Source: Cyprinodon diabolis
Lineage: Eukaryota; Chordata; Actinopteri; Cyprinodontiformes; Cyprinodontidae
Direction: 5' to 3'
DNA: 64,000 nucleotides
Assembly (NCBI GenBank): GCA_030533445.1
Contig: CM060068.1
Coordinates: forward strand, 48,576,453 to 48,640,452
Position numbers and translations under genes: made by a program. The notes under the pieces were generated by a model. That model was not told the origin of the DNA. It saw nothing but the letters and a program-made list of their open reading frames with translations, and did not search any database. Of this stretch, positions 1 through 9,600 are shown one piece after another; the first letter of the stretch is position 1, and each line of letters opens with the position of its first letter.

Positions 1-187
1 GCTTGATGATGGACTGCGGGCTGTCTGAGCACGAGGTTCTGGTCCTGGCGCGGCGCTTCTCTGTGCACCAGGAGCCTGAGGCGGACGTGGGCTTCATGCT
101 GGCTGCGGCGCAGCACTTCCTGAGAGTGAAACAGTTCCAGGACTTCCCTCTGCTGGTGGACCTCTTCATGTACCACGACAGGCAGAA
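1..187 (+). CDS. EF-hand-like protein, partial internal exon (EFHB/EFHC-type)
   Basis: This exon is cut by the left window edge, and the frame is open from base 3. It encodes about 62 residues, including the stretches LSEHEVLVLARRF and FQDFPLLVDLFMYHDRQ. The acidic-helical pattern and the join to exons 2 and 3 recall the C-terminal EF-hand-like region of ciliary microtubule-inner proteins such as EFHB or EFHC1/2. That assignment rests on remembered family resemblance, not on a search. The donor is gcagaa|gtaaga, so the exon ends in phase 2 at 187. Its last AA completes a Lys codon with the first base of the exon at 4,879. The ATG codons near base 6 are internal methionines, because no acceptor precedes them in the window. 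It is the first of four exons ending at 19,519. I am confident that it is a real exon and much less sure of the orthologue. Confidence 0.75.
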
Positions 188-875
188 GTAAGATTCACAC
201 CAGTTAGAAATGCTGAAGCCGCCATCAGCTCCAGCGACGCTCCAGATTGAAGTTTAGGAGTGAATTCCTTCCAGGGCAGCATTCCTGTTTTCTTCTGGCC
301 AATTAACTACAGGAGCTTTAAGTTTGATCAGCTCTGTTTTATTCACAGCATTAGGAGATCTGTAAATTCTTCTGAGCAGAGGTGGATTTACCATCAAGAA
401 ATACCAGGCAGCTGCCTAGGGCCCCGAGTTCCTGGGGGCCCCTTAAAACCGTTTCCATGTATGGTTAATGCAACTATTCCTTATTTGTTCACATTAATTA
501 TGTCTTTGATAAAAATCATTTGGCTAAAATTCCATCAGAACGCTGATAACATTAAAAAGCTGATAGTATTGAGTTGTGATAAATCTTTGTGTTTCATCAA
601 TGTTTATCTAGAATTATCTATTTCTACATGCATTCAGCTCGCAGCATTCAATGCAGGACCAGCAGGTTCTGCAGCAGCTTCTTCCCCACCGCCATCACAC
701 TGATGAATGTTGATCATGTGACTCTGCATCACACTGATGACATCAAACCAACATACTGCAGATCTGCACCACAGATATCAATGGTCTGAACTTCCAGATC
801 AATGATTTTTTTCCCTCCAGGTTTTTTCTCCCTCTCTGTTTACATCTGATCGCTGCTGAACTTGATGGAATGGAA
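188..875 (+). other. Intron, unassigned part
   Basis: This is intronic sequence after the 188 GT donor. Open frames here are short, out of frame with the exon and without recognisable domains. I see no known repeat until the ATTCA-type tail at 876. Confidence 0.6.
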
Positions 876-1637
876 ATTCAATTCAATTCAATTCAATTCA
901 GTTTATTTATATAGCGCCAAATACACAACACATGTCATCTCAAGGCACTTTACAGTTCAACCAGATCATACAGTCAAATTGATACAAAGTTTTCTATCTA
1001 AGGAAAACCAGTTGATTGCATTGACTCATTGACTCAAATACAATCCCTCACACTAAGCATGCTTGTAGCGACAGTGGAGAGGAAAAACTCCCTTTGAACA
1101 GGAAGAAACCTCCAGCAGAACCAGGCTCAGTGTGAGCGGCCATCTGCTGAGGCCCACTGGGGTTCAAGGAGACAGAAGCAGACATAGAAAAAGAAGCATA
1201 GATCCAAAAGGCAACTGTCAACCAGCTCCACAGGCGGCCCCGTCCAGGAAACACACAGCCAGGCAGACGAGCTCCGAGCCAGCTCCCATGTCAGAGGATG
1301 AAGAGAGCACATCCAGTTAGTCACAGTCAGAGAAACAGGACTACACTGGAAAACAGGCCAAGCTCCAACATCTAGAAACAAAGGTGTTGATGGCAGCAGC
1401 ACAGCTGATATTTCTCTCCAGGATGGAGTCACAGCCAAACAGGAACAGACCAGATGAAGCTACTATGAGAAAAAGCAGAGAGAGCAGAACGTTAGAGATT
1501 GAACTAACAGATTCTGCAGAGTGGGAGAATAGAGATAGAATGAAGCAGAATGATGAAAAAGGGGTCCCTATGTCCTCCAGCAGTCTAAGCCTATAGCAGC
1601 AGAACTATAGAGATAGATCAGGATAACCTGAGCCACT

Positions 1638-2408
1638 CTAACTAGAAGCTTTATCAAAAAGGAAAGTTTTAAGCCTAGCCTTAAAAGTAGACAGGGTGTC
1701 TGCCTCACGGACTAAAACTGGTAGTTGGTTCCACAGGAGAGGAGCCTGATAACTAAAAGATCTGCCTCCCATTCTACTTTTAGAAGTTCTAGGAACCACT
1801 AGTAAACCTGCAGATTGAGAGCGAAGTGCTCTGTTAGGAACATAAGGAACAATCAGATCTCTGATATAAGATGGAGCTTGGCCATTTAAGGCTTTATATG
1901 TGAGAAGGAGGATTTTAAATTCTATTCTGGATTTAACAGGAAGCCAATGAAGAGAAGCCAGGATAGGAGAGATATGATCTCTCTTTTTCATTTCCATCAG
2001 GACTCTGGCTGCAGCATTTTGGATCAGCTGAAGGCTTTTAACTACAGTTTGTGGACTTCCTGATAGTAAAGAATTACAATAGTCCAGCCTTGAAGTAACA
2101 AATGCATGGACTAGTTTCTCAGCATCACCCCTGGACAGGAGATTTCTCATTTTTGCAATGTTCCTCAGATGAAAGAAGGAAATTCTAGAAACCTCTTTGA
2201 TCTGGGATTTAAATGACAGGTCCTGATCAAAAATAACACCAAGATTTTTTACTTTATTATCTGAAATCAGTTTAATCCCATCCAAATGAAGTGACTGGCT
2301 AATCAGCTTCTTTTTCAGAGACTCTGGTCCAAAGACTATAACTTCTGTTTTGTCTGCATTCAGAAGCAGAAAGTTAAGAGTCATCCAGGTTTTTATGTCT
2401 TCAGACAT
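1638..2408 (-). pseudogene. LINE ORF2 C-terminal (thumb and tail) segment
   Basis: This 256-residue frame continues ORF2 after a frameshift near 2,405. It contains DIKTWMTLNFLLLNADKTEV, SRLDYCNSLLSG, QLIQNAAARVLMEMKKRDH, LASLHWLPVKSRIEFKILLL and STFKARLKTFLF, the usual C-terminal signature of L2-like LINE reverse transcriptases. The frame ends 15 codons before the 3' UTR. Its first ATG is incidental, because the true product would be continuous with the RT palm upstream. The DNA for QLIQNAAARVL is the region that resembles the 58-bp minisatellite unit at 6,595-19,319. Confidence 0.85.
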
Positions 2409-3069
2409 GCCTGTAATCTATGTAATGGGTTAGCTTCATCTGGATTATAGACAGATATAGCTGGGTATCATCAGCATAACAGTGGAAATTAATCCCATGC
2501 TGTCTAATAACTCTACCAATTGGGAGCATGTATAAAGTAAAGAGAATTGGTCCTAGCACTGATCCCTGTGGTACTCCACAGGTAACCTTTGAGCGTGTTG
2601 AAGATCTATCATTAACATAAACAAACTGAATTCGATCAGATAGATAAGATTTAAACCAGTCTAGTGCTGTTCCTTTAATTCCAACAAAATATTCAAGTCT
2701 TTCTAAAAGAATATTATGGTCAACTGTATCAAATGCAGCACTAAGATCCAACAGGACGAGCACAGATACAAGTCCATTATCTGAGGCCATGAGAATATCA
2801 TTAGTGACTTTCACCAGAGCTGTTTCAGTGCTATGATGAGCTCTAAAGCCAGACTGAAACTCTTCAAAAAGTTCATTATGGTGTAAGTGGTCGCAAACTT
2901 GTTTGGCAACTACTTTCTCAAGAATTTTGGATAAGAAAGGAAGATTGGATATAGGTCTATAATTGACCAAGTCATCTGGGTCAAGAGACGGTTTCTTAAG
3001 CAGAGGTTTAATTACAGCAACCTTAAAAGCTTTAGGTACATATCCCTGTAACAGAGATAGATTAATCAC
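2401..3069 (-). pseudogene. LINE reverse transcriptase palm/fingers (broken ORF2)
   Basis: This 222-residue frame carries the RT core in order: [50 protein letters not shown] (first catalytic Asp), [16 protein letters not shown], and the catalytic box [11 protein letters not shown]. The YADD motif is intact, unlike the copy at 59 kb, which reads YADH. The frame ends just after [15 protein letters not shown], where the family normally continues into the thumb; the next part is in another frame (1,638-2,408). In the family this enzyme copies the element's RNA at the nicked target. Here it cannot be made as one protein, and the 5' half is rearranged, so I call it a pseudogene. Confidence 0.88.
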
Positions 3070-3080
3070 ATCTAAAATGG

Positions 3081-3871
3081 AGGATTACTTTAACAGAGTT
3101 CTCCTCCCCCAAAAGAAGGTTACATTTTAGTAGATCTTTATCAGATAGAGCAGGTTATCCTGATCTATCTCTATAGTTCTGCTGCTATAGGCTTAGACTG
3201 CTGGAGGACATAGGGACCCCTTTTTCATTATTCTGCTTCATTCTCTCTCTGTTCTCCTATTCTGCAGAATCTGTTAGTTCAATCTCTAACGTTCTGCTCT
3301 CTCTGCTTTTCCTCAGAGTAGCTTTGCCTCGTCTGTTCCTGTTTGGCTGTGACTCCATCCAGGAAAGAAACATCAGCTGTGCTGCTTCCATCAACACCTT
3401 TGTTTCTAGATGTTGGAGATCGGCCTGTTTTCCAGTGTGGTCCTGTTTCTCTGGCCGTGGCTGGGTGGATGTGCTCTCTTCATCCTCTGGCATGGGAGCT
3501 GCCTTGGAGCTCGTCTGCCTGGCTGTGTGTTTCCTGGACGGGGCCGCCTTTTACAGCTGCTTTTTGTATCTCTGCTTCTGTCTCCTTGAACCCCAGTCGG
3601 CCTCGGCAGATGGCCGCTCACACTGAGCCTGGTTCTGCTGGAGGTTTCTTCCTGTTAAAAGGGAGTTTTTCCTCTCCACTGTCGCTACAAGCATGCTTAG
3701 TGTGAGGGATTGTATTTGAGTCAATGAGTCGATGCAATCAACTGGTTTTCCTTAGATAGAAAACTTTGGATCAATTTGACTGTATGATCTGGTTGAACTG
3801 TAAAGTGCCTTGAGATGACATGTGTTGTGAATTTGGCGCTATATAAATAAACTGAATTGAATTGAATTGAA
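3081..3871 (+). mobile_element. Inverted, internally deleted LINE fragment
   Basis: This plus-strand fragment of the same LINE family lies between two minus-strand halves. It starts with about 70 bases of ORF2 just after the APE domain (aggattactttaacagag), matching 56,695-56,765. It then jumps at a shared cag (3,151-3,153) straight into the 3' UTR, matching about 60,200-60,910, and ends in the gaattgaattgaa tail. The flanking minus-strand APE part stops at exactly the ORF2 position where this fragment begins. That points to an inversion or twin-primed insertion, not a random nested copy. It has no coding capacity. Confidence 0.82.
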
Positions 3872-4510
3872 GGTTATTAGAAAGTGGTCAGAGAGGACAG
3901 GGTTGTGAGGAAATACTGTTATTTCTTCACATTCTATGCCGTATGTCAGCACAAGATCCAAAGTATGAAGATGAGAATGTGTGGGACTATTCACATTTTG
4001 AACAAAGCCAATAGTGTCTAAGATAGCATTAAAGGCTGCTCTTAAGCTATCGCCTTCAATGTCAGCATGGATGTTAAAATCTCCCACTATGATGACCCTG
4101 TCAGTATTTAATACCAAATCAGAAAGGAACTCTGAAAACTCATCTTAACATTCAGAGTAAGGACCTGGTGGACGATACAAAGTTACAAAAAGAAATTTGG
4201 ATGAGGGAAATTAAGGGTTAAATGTTCAAAGAGTTGTAGGTATTAACTGTTTTGGGAGTAATCAGTAAGTCAGACTGGAAGATTGTTGCTACTCCTCCTC
4301 CTCGCCCAGAACTTCTGGGTATGTGAAAATTTAAATAGCTTGAAGGAGTTGCCTCATTTATGCTCACATAATCCTCTTGCTGCAGCCAGGTTTCTGTAAG
4401 GCAAAACAAGTCAATGTGATTATCACAGATCAAGTCATTAACTAGCAGACTTTTAGAGGAAAGCGATCTTATGTTAAACAGACCGCATTTAATTGTTTTA
4501 ACTTTTTCCT
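3872..4510 (-). pseudogene. LINE APE endonuclease segment, 5'-truncated
   Basis: This is antisense ORF2 N-terminal sequence. Two broken frames (about 4,433-4,218 and 4,117-3,872) carry [17 protein letters not shown] with the conserved metal-binding Glu, [17 protein letters not shown] with the catalytic Asp/Asn pair, and HNPVLSDHFLITF with the terminal Asp-His. These are the hallmarks of an apurinic-like endonuclease that nicks the target for reverse transcription. Similarity to the copy at 56 kb ends at about 4,510, inside the run before LFNIRSL, so the element is 5'-truncated and has no ORF1. Frameshifts lie between 4,117 and 4,218. Confidence 0.85.
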
Positions 4511-4878
4511 TTATGTTCCTTTACTGTCTGAAAGTTGCACTATTTCGTTCTGTATACGCTGTGTTTATACAGAACCGCTATAAACGTTCACGCAGCTCCA
4601 GATGTGGCCTTTGTTCTCTTGGCCCGTAGTTCTGCTCCAGCAGATTCCATCTCATGGCCGGATGAGAGGTTCTGACATTCCCAGAACATTCCTCACGCCG
4701 CTGCCTGGTGGACAATCCCATCTACGGGGCGGACCATAAGACCTTTCTCTTTCTGCCCGTTTCCTGTCTGCCTTCTCCTAAACAGGAAGTCGGCGTTCTT
4801 CCATCAAATCGTCCTGTATTATGCCAAATTTTTACTGGATCTCTGCAGATCTGATCAGATGAGTCTGTTTTCACGTAG
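4511..4878 (+). other. Intron end with 3' splice site
   Basis: Unassigned intron sequence ends in the acceptor tctgttttcacgtag at 4,878. The competing AG in gatcag at 4,859 would put a stop directly in frame, so 4,878 is the supported splice site. Confidence 0.6.
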
Positions 4879-4971
4879 AGGAGGCCGTCTCTCCACCAAG
4901 GAGGTGAGGACCATCTGTAAGGCCGTCCATCTTCCCCTCCCAGAGAGCCTGAGGGAAGGCCTCCTCATCAA
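4879..4971 (+). CDS. EF-hand-like protein, internal exon 2 in window
   Basis: This 93-base exon is bounded by cgtag|agg and atcaa|gtaagt. It is phase 2 at both ends and fits the exons on each side. It encodes GGRLSTKEVRTICKAVHLPL followed by PESLREGLLIK. Read through the junction, HDRQK-GGRLSTKEVRTIC has the helix-loop-helix spacing of an EF-hand (aromatic/acidic stretch, Gly-rich turn, then a helix with hydrophobic heptads). The loop lacks the usual run of Asp/Ser ligands, so calcium binding is doubtful. It continues into the exon at 5,141. Confidence 0.8.
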
Positions 4972-5140
4972 GTAAGTGCTTCTCCTCACGCTTTGAAATC
5001 TAAACTCTGTTCCTCTGCCCGGAGTTTTTGGCCCAGAGGAAACCAGTCTCAGCCAGTTTCCTAATTATGGGAAAACTTCACCTGGAGCTGCTGGAAAGCT
5101 GGAACCTTCCTCCTAATATTTGCACTCCTGCTCTCTGCAG

Positions 5141-5240
5141 GTTCACAGATGGAGACGGGATCAACTACCACGCCTTGATTGCTGGGATCGACTGGCTGAA
5201 GCACCCAGCGCCTCCAGTGAGGCCCGAGGACACCCTGAAG
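5141..5240 (+). CDS. EF-hand-like protein, internal exon 3 in window
   Basis: This 100-base exon follows the acceptor ctctctgcag and ends at the donor ctgaag|gtaaag in phase 0. It encodes FTDGDGINYHALIAGIDWL, then KHPAPPVRPEDTLK. DGDGINYHALI resembles the second loop of an EF-hand pair with its exiting helix, and the IDWL...NP/HPAPP ending is a pattern I associate with ciliary EFHB/EFHC-like proteins. The same frame runs past the donor to a stop at 5,274-5,276, which an unspliced transcript would use. The next coding exon is 14 kb downstream at 19,394. Confidence 0.8.
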
Positions 5241-5374
5241 GTAAAGATGAGGAGTAAAACTCCTCCAGGAGTCTAAGGCAGCTCCTCACAACGCTAAATG
5301 AAAATCAATCAGGTTCATCCGAGCCTGGAATGAGTCACAGCATCAGGAGCCAAAAGACCAACGAGACGACTGAG
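5241..5374 (+). other. Start of last intron, unassigned
   Basis: Intronic sequence after the 5,241 GT donor. I see no feature in it. Confidence 0.5.
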
Positions 5375-5745
5375 TGAGGAGGAGAACGAGGAGAGAGCAG
5401 GAGGGGAGGAAGGAGGAGAGGAAGGAAGGAGGAGAGGAAGGAAGGAGGAGGGAAAGGGAGGATGAGAGGAAGGAAGGAGGAGAGGAAGGAAGAGAGGAAG
5501 GAGGAGAGAAAGGGAGGACGAGATGAAGGAGAATGGGGAAGGAATGAGGAGAGGAAGGGAAATGAGAGGAAAGAAGGAGAAGAGGAGGGAGGATGAGAGA
5601 AAGGAAGGAGGAGAGAAAGGGAGGATGAGAGGGAGGATGGAGAAGAAGAAGGAAAAGAGGAAGGGAGGATAAGAGGAAGGAAGGAAGAGAGGAAGGAAGG
5701 AAGGAGAGGAAGGGGAGGAAGGAGGAGAGGAAGGAATCAGATGTT
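5375..5745 (+). repeat. Polypurine (GGA/GAAGG)n tract
   Basis: About 370 bases are almost pure A/G on the + strand, made of gaggaaggaaggaggag-type words with few pyrimidines. It lies in the last intron of the EF-hand gene. The minus-strand frame over it gives only Leu/Ser/Pro low complexity. Long mirror-like purine runs can form triplex (H-) DNA. Confidence 0.9.
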
Positions 5746-5889
5746 AGCAGAAACAATTTAGAACGACAACAAAGGAAGACCTGCATGTCTGGAAGGAACC
5801 AGGAGTCTGTCTTCCATGTCTCTAGCCTGTCCTCCATGTCTCTAGTCTGTCCTCCATGTCTCCAGACTCCTGTCATAGTAAACAGCCCA

Positions 5890-5935
5890 TCTCATGCTGA
5901 AGCATAGTGGTGGCAGCCTCATGCTGTGGGGATGG
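5890..5935 (+). mobile_element. Possible Tc1-like transposase relic
   Basis: The bases read gaagcatagtggtggcagcc followed by tcatgctgtggggatgg, which translate to KHSGGSLMLWGW. This resembles the conserved K-GGGSIMLWGCF stretch of Tc1 transposases, equivalent to [13 protein letters not shown] in the element at 58 kb. Only this short piece is recognisable. Confidence 0.35.
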
Positions 5936-6041
5936 AGCTAAAAACACAGCCTGTGAGGAAGCTTTAGATGCTCCAAGCAGCCGACCATCAAACCAGAGCC
6001 GCCATGCAGATCATAGCGGCTCTGAGCTAAAAATCTATGAA

Positions 6042-6073
6042 GTCAATCAATCAATCAATCAATAAATCAATCG
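6042..6073 (+). repeat. (TCAA)n microsatellite
   Basis: A run of tcaatcaatcaatcaat with one aataaatc interruption, in the last intron of the EF-hand gene. Confidence 0.85.
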
Positions 6074-6224
6074 AAAATAAACTTTCTGTCTAAATAATCA
6101 AGTCCAAAAACAAAGGAGCCTAAAATGACTATTTCTTAAGGAGACTTCAGTCTGAAGAGGATCCAAAGTTCACTAATGAATTAAATAGAAGGAAAATAAA
6201 GCAGGAAGTAAATAAATCAGGGGT

Positions 6225-6600
6225 CCTAACCAGAACTGGATCAGAACCTTCAACTACTGATCCCTCAGTTACCAGTTTATCTCCATCAGCCAAAGGCAGC
6301 TCTAAACTAACCGGTTTTTAATCTGACTTCAAAGATCTCAGGCTTTCAGCTCTGCTGAGAGTTGGATCCAGATCCATGGAGCATAGATGCTGCTTCTCCA
6401 TGTTTGGTTCTAGTTCTGGGTGGACAGAGGAGGCTGGAACTAGAAGACCTGAGTGGTCTGGGAGGTAGATCCACTGACAACAGATCTGTCATGGATTGAG
6501 GTGCTGATCTATTCAGTGATTTCTAGACTAACAGAAGGATTTTAAAGTCTGAGCTACAGGGAGCTAGAGGAAGGACTTCAGAACCGGGCTGATGTGATCT
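6225..6600 (-). pseudogene. Decayed LINE ORF2 C-terminal fragment beside the array
   Basis: On the minus strand, 6,600 to about 6,510 reads as a decayed form of the LINE stretch around HWLPV...IDFKILLLVYKSLN. Recognisable pieces are gatgtgatc, ggacttcagaaccgggctga, gagctacagggagc, gattttaaagtctgagc and tattcagtgatttctagact, all in the collinear order of that ORF2 segment. Indels destroy the frame. Sequence back to about 6,225 looks like the more distal part of the same fragment. It runs without a break into the first 58-bp unit, in the order expected if the unit is the next upstream piece of the same ORF2. Confidence 0.65.
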
Positions 6601-9600
6601 ACTTTCTATAGTTCTAGTGAGGATGCAGGCAGCAGCGTCTGGATCAGCTGTCTGATCTACTTTCTATAGTTCTAGTGAGGACGCAGGCAGCAGCGTCTGG
6701 ATCAGCTGTCTGATCTACTTTCTATAGTTCTAGTGAGGACGCAGGCAGCAGTGTCTGGATCAGCTGTCTGATCTACTTTCTATAGTTCTAGTGAGGACGC
6801 AGGCAGCAGCGTCTGGATCAGCTGTCTGATCTACTTTCTATAGTTCTAGTGAGGACGCAGGCAGCGACGCATCAGCTGTCTGATCTACTTTCTATAGTTC
6901 TAGTGAGAACGCAGGCAGCGGCGTCTGGATCAGCTCTCTGATCTACTTTCTATAGTTCTAGTGAGGACGCAGGCGGCAGCGTCTGGATCAGCTCTCTGAT
7001 CTACTTTCTATAGTTCTAGTGAGGACGCAGGCAGCAGCGTCTGGATCAGCTGTCTGATCTAGTTTCTATAGTTCTAGTGAGGACGCAGGCAGCAGCGTCT
7101 GGATCAGCTGTCTGATCTGGTTTCTATAGTTCTAGTGAGGACGCAGGCAGCAGCGTCTGGATCAGCTGTCTGATCTACTTTCTATAGTTCTAGTGAGGAT
7201 GCAGGCAGCAGCGTCTGGATCAGCTGTCTGATCTGGTTTCTATAGTTCTAGTGAGGACGCAGGCAGCAGCGTCTGGATCAGCTGTCTGATCTACTTTCTA
7301 TAGTTCTAGTGAGGATGCAGGCAGCAGCGTCTGGATCAGCTGTCTGATCTAGTTTCTATAGTTCTATTGAGGACACAGGCAGCAGCGTCTGGATCAGCTG
7401 TCTGATCTGGTTTCTATAGTTCTAGTGAGGACGCAGGCAGCAGCGTCTGGATCAGCTGTCTGATCTACTTTCTATAGTTCTAGTGAGGACGCAGGCAGCA
7501 GCGTCTGGATCAGCTGTCTGATCTAGTTTCTATAGTTCTAGTGAGGACGCAGGCAGCAGCGTCTGGATCAGCTGTCTGATCTAGTTTCTATAGTTCTAGT
7601 GAGGACGCAGGCAGCAGCATCTGGATGAGCTGTCTGATCTACTTTCTATAGTTCTAGTGAGGACGCAGGCAGCGGCGTCTGGATCAGATGTCTGATCTAC
7701 TTCCTATAGTTCTAGTGAGGACGCAGGCAGCAGCGTCTGGATCAGCTGTCTGATCTACTTTCTATAGTTCTAGTGAGGACGCAGGCGGCAGCGTCTGGAG
7801 CAGCTGTCTGATCTACTTTCTATAGTTCTAGTGAGGACGCAGGCGGCAGCGTCTGGATCAGCTGTCTGATCTACTTTCTATAGTTCTAGTGAGGACGCAG
7901 GCGGCAGCATCCGGATCAGCTGTCTGATCTACTTTCTATAGTTCTAGTGAGGACGCAGGCAGCAGCGTCTGGATCAGCTGTCTGATCTACTTTCTATAGT
8001 TCTAGTGAGGACGCAGGCGGCAGCATCCGGATCAGCTGTCTGATCTACTTTCTATAGTTCTAGTGAGGACGCAGGCGGCAGCGTCTGGAGCAGCTGTCTG
8101 ATCTACTTTCTATAGTTCTAGTGAGGACGCAGGCGGCAGCGTCTGGATCAGCTGTCTGATCTACTTTCTATAGTTCTAGTGAGGACGCAGGCGGCAGCGT
8201 CCGGATCAGCTGTCTGATCTACTTTCTATAGTTCTAGTGAGGACGCAGGCAGCAGCATCTGGAGCAGCTGTCTGATCTACTTTCTATAGTTCTAGTGAGG
8301 ACGCAGGCGGCAGCGTCTGGATCAGCTGTCTGATCTACTTTCTATAGTTCTAGTGAGGACGCAGGCGGCAGCGTCCGGATCAGCTGTCTGATCTACTTTC
8401 TATAGTTCTAGTGAGGACGCAGGCAGCGGCGTCCGGATCAGCTGTCTGATCTACTTTCTATAGTTCTAGTGAGGACGCAGGCAGCGGCGTCCGGATCAGC
8501 TGTCTGATCTAGTTTCTATAGTTCTAGTGAGGACGCTGGCAGCAGCGTCTGGAGCAGCTGTCTGATCTAGTTTCTATAGTTCTAGTGAGGACGCAGGCAG
8601 CAGCGTCTGGAGCAGCTGTCTGATCTAGTTTCTATAGTTCTAGTGAGGACGCAGGCAGCAGTGTCTGGATCAGCTGTCTGATCTAGTTTCTATAGTTCTA
8701 GTGAGGACGCAGGCAGCAGCGTCTGGATCAGCTGTCTGATCTAGTTTCTATAGTTCTAGTGAGGACGCAGGCAGCAGCGTCTGGATCAGCTGTCTGATCT
8801 AGTTTCTATAGTTCTAGTGAGGACGCTGGCAGCAGCGTCTGGAGCAGCTGTCTGATCTAGTTTCTATAGTTCTAGTGAGGACGCAGGCAGCAGCGTCTGG
8901 ATCAGCTGTCTGATCTAGTTTCTATAGTTCTAGTGAGGACGCAGGCAGCAGCATCTGGATGAGCTGTCTGATCTACTTTCTATAGTTCTAGTGAGGACGC
9001 AGGCAGCGGCGTCTGGATCAGATGTCTGATCTACTTCCTATAGTTCTAGTGAGGACGCAGGCAGCAGCGTCTGGATCAGCTGTCTGATCTACTTTCTATA
9101 GTTCTAGTGAGGACGCAGGCGGCAGCGTCTGGAGCAGCTGTCTGATCTACTTTCTATAGTTCTAGTGAGGACGCAGGCGGCAGCGTCTGGAGCAGCTGTC
9201 TGATCTACTTTCTATAGTTCTAGTGAGGACGCAGGCGGCAGCGTCTGGATCAGCTGTCTGATCTACTTTCTATAGTTCTAGTGAGGACGCAGGCGGCAGC
9301 ATCCGGATCAGCTGTCTGATCTACTTTCTATAGTTCTAGTGAGGACGCAGGCAGCAGCGTCTGGATCAGCTGTCTGATCTACTTTCTATAGTTCTAGTGA
9401 GGACGCAGGCGGCAGCATCCGGATCAGCTGTCTGATCTACTTTCTATAGTTCTAGTGAGGACGCAGGCGGCAGCGTCTGGAGCAGCTGTCTGATCTACTT
9501 TCTATAGTTCTAGTGAGGACGCAGGCGGCAGCGTCTGGATCAGCTGTCTGATCTACTTTCTATAGTTCTAGTGAGGACGCAGGCGGCAGCGTCCGGATCA

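Larger units (their letters stand above)
876..3084 (-). mobile_element. LINE (L2/CR1-like) 3' half, antisense
   Basis: This is a minus-strand non-LTR retrotransposon segment. On the minus strand it runs from the start of the reverse-transcriptase domain (3,084) through the C-terminal region and a 3' UTR of about 0.75 kb to an (ATTGA)n tail, seen on + as attcaattcaattca at 876. It matches the LINE at 58,788-60,920 almost base for base in the opposite orientation, including the ctgaattgaattgaat end. It sits in an intron of the EF-hand gene, antisense to it. The matching APE half lies at 3,872-4,510, with a flipped fragment between the two. Confidence 0.9.

Noticed and set aside
260..703. 147-codon + frame in the intron
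   Set aside because: It is out of frame with the exon, has no recognisable domain and has atypical composition. It is chance open sequence in an intron.
1048..1596. Several overlapping small frames on both strands, recurring at 3,257-3,705 and 60,370-60,751
   Set aside because: They lie in the LINE 3' UTR and recur wherever that UTR is found. They are UTR shadows, not genes.
5343..5876. 177-codon minus-strand frame rich in Leu/Ser/Pro
   Set aside because: It is the complement of the polypurine tract; low complexity only.
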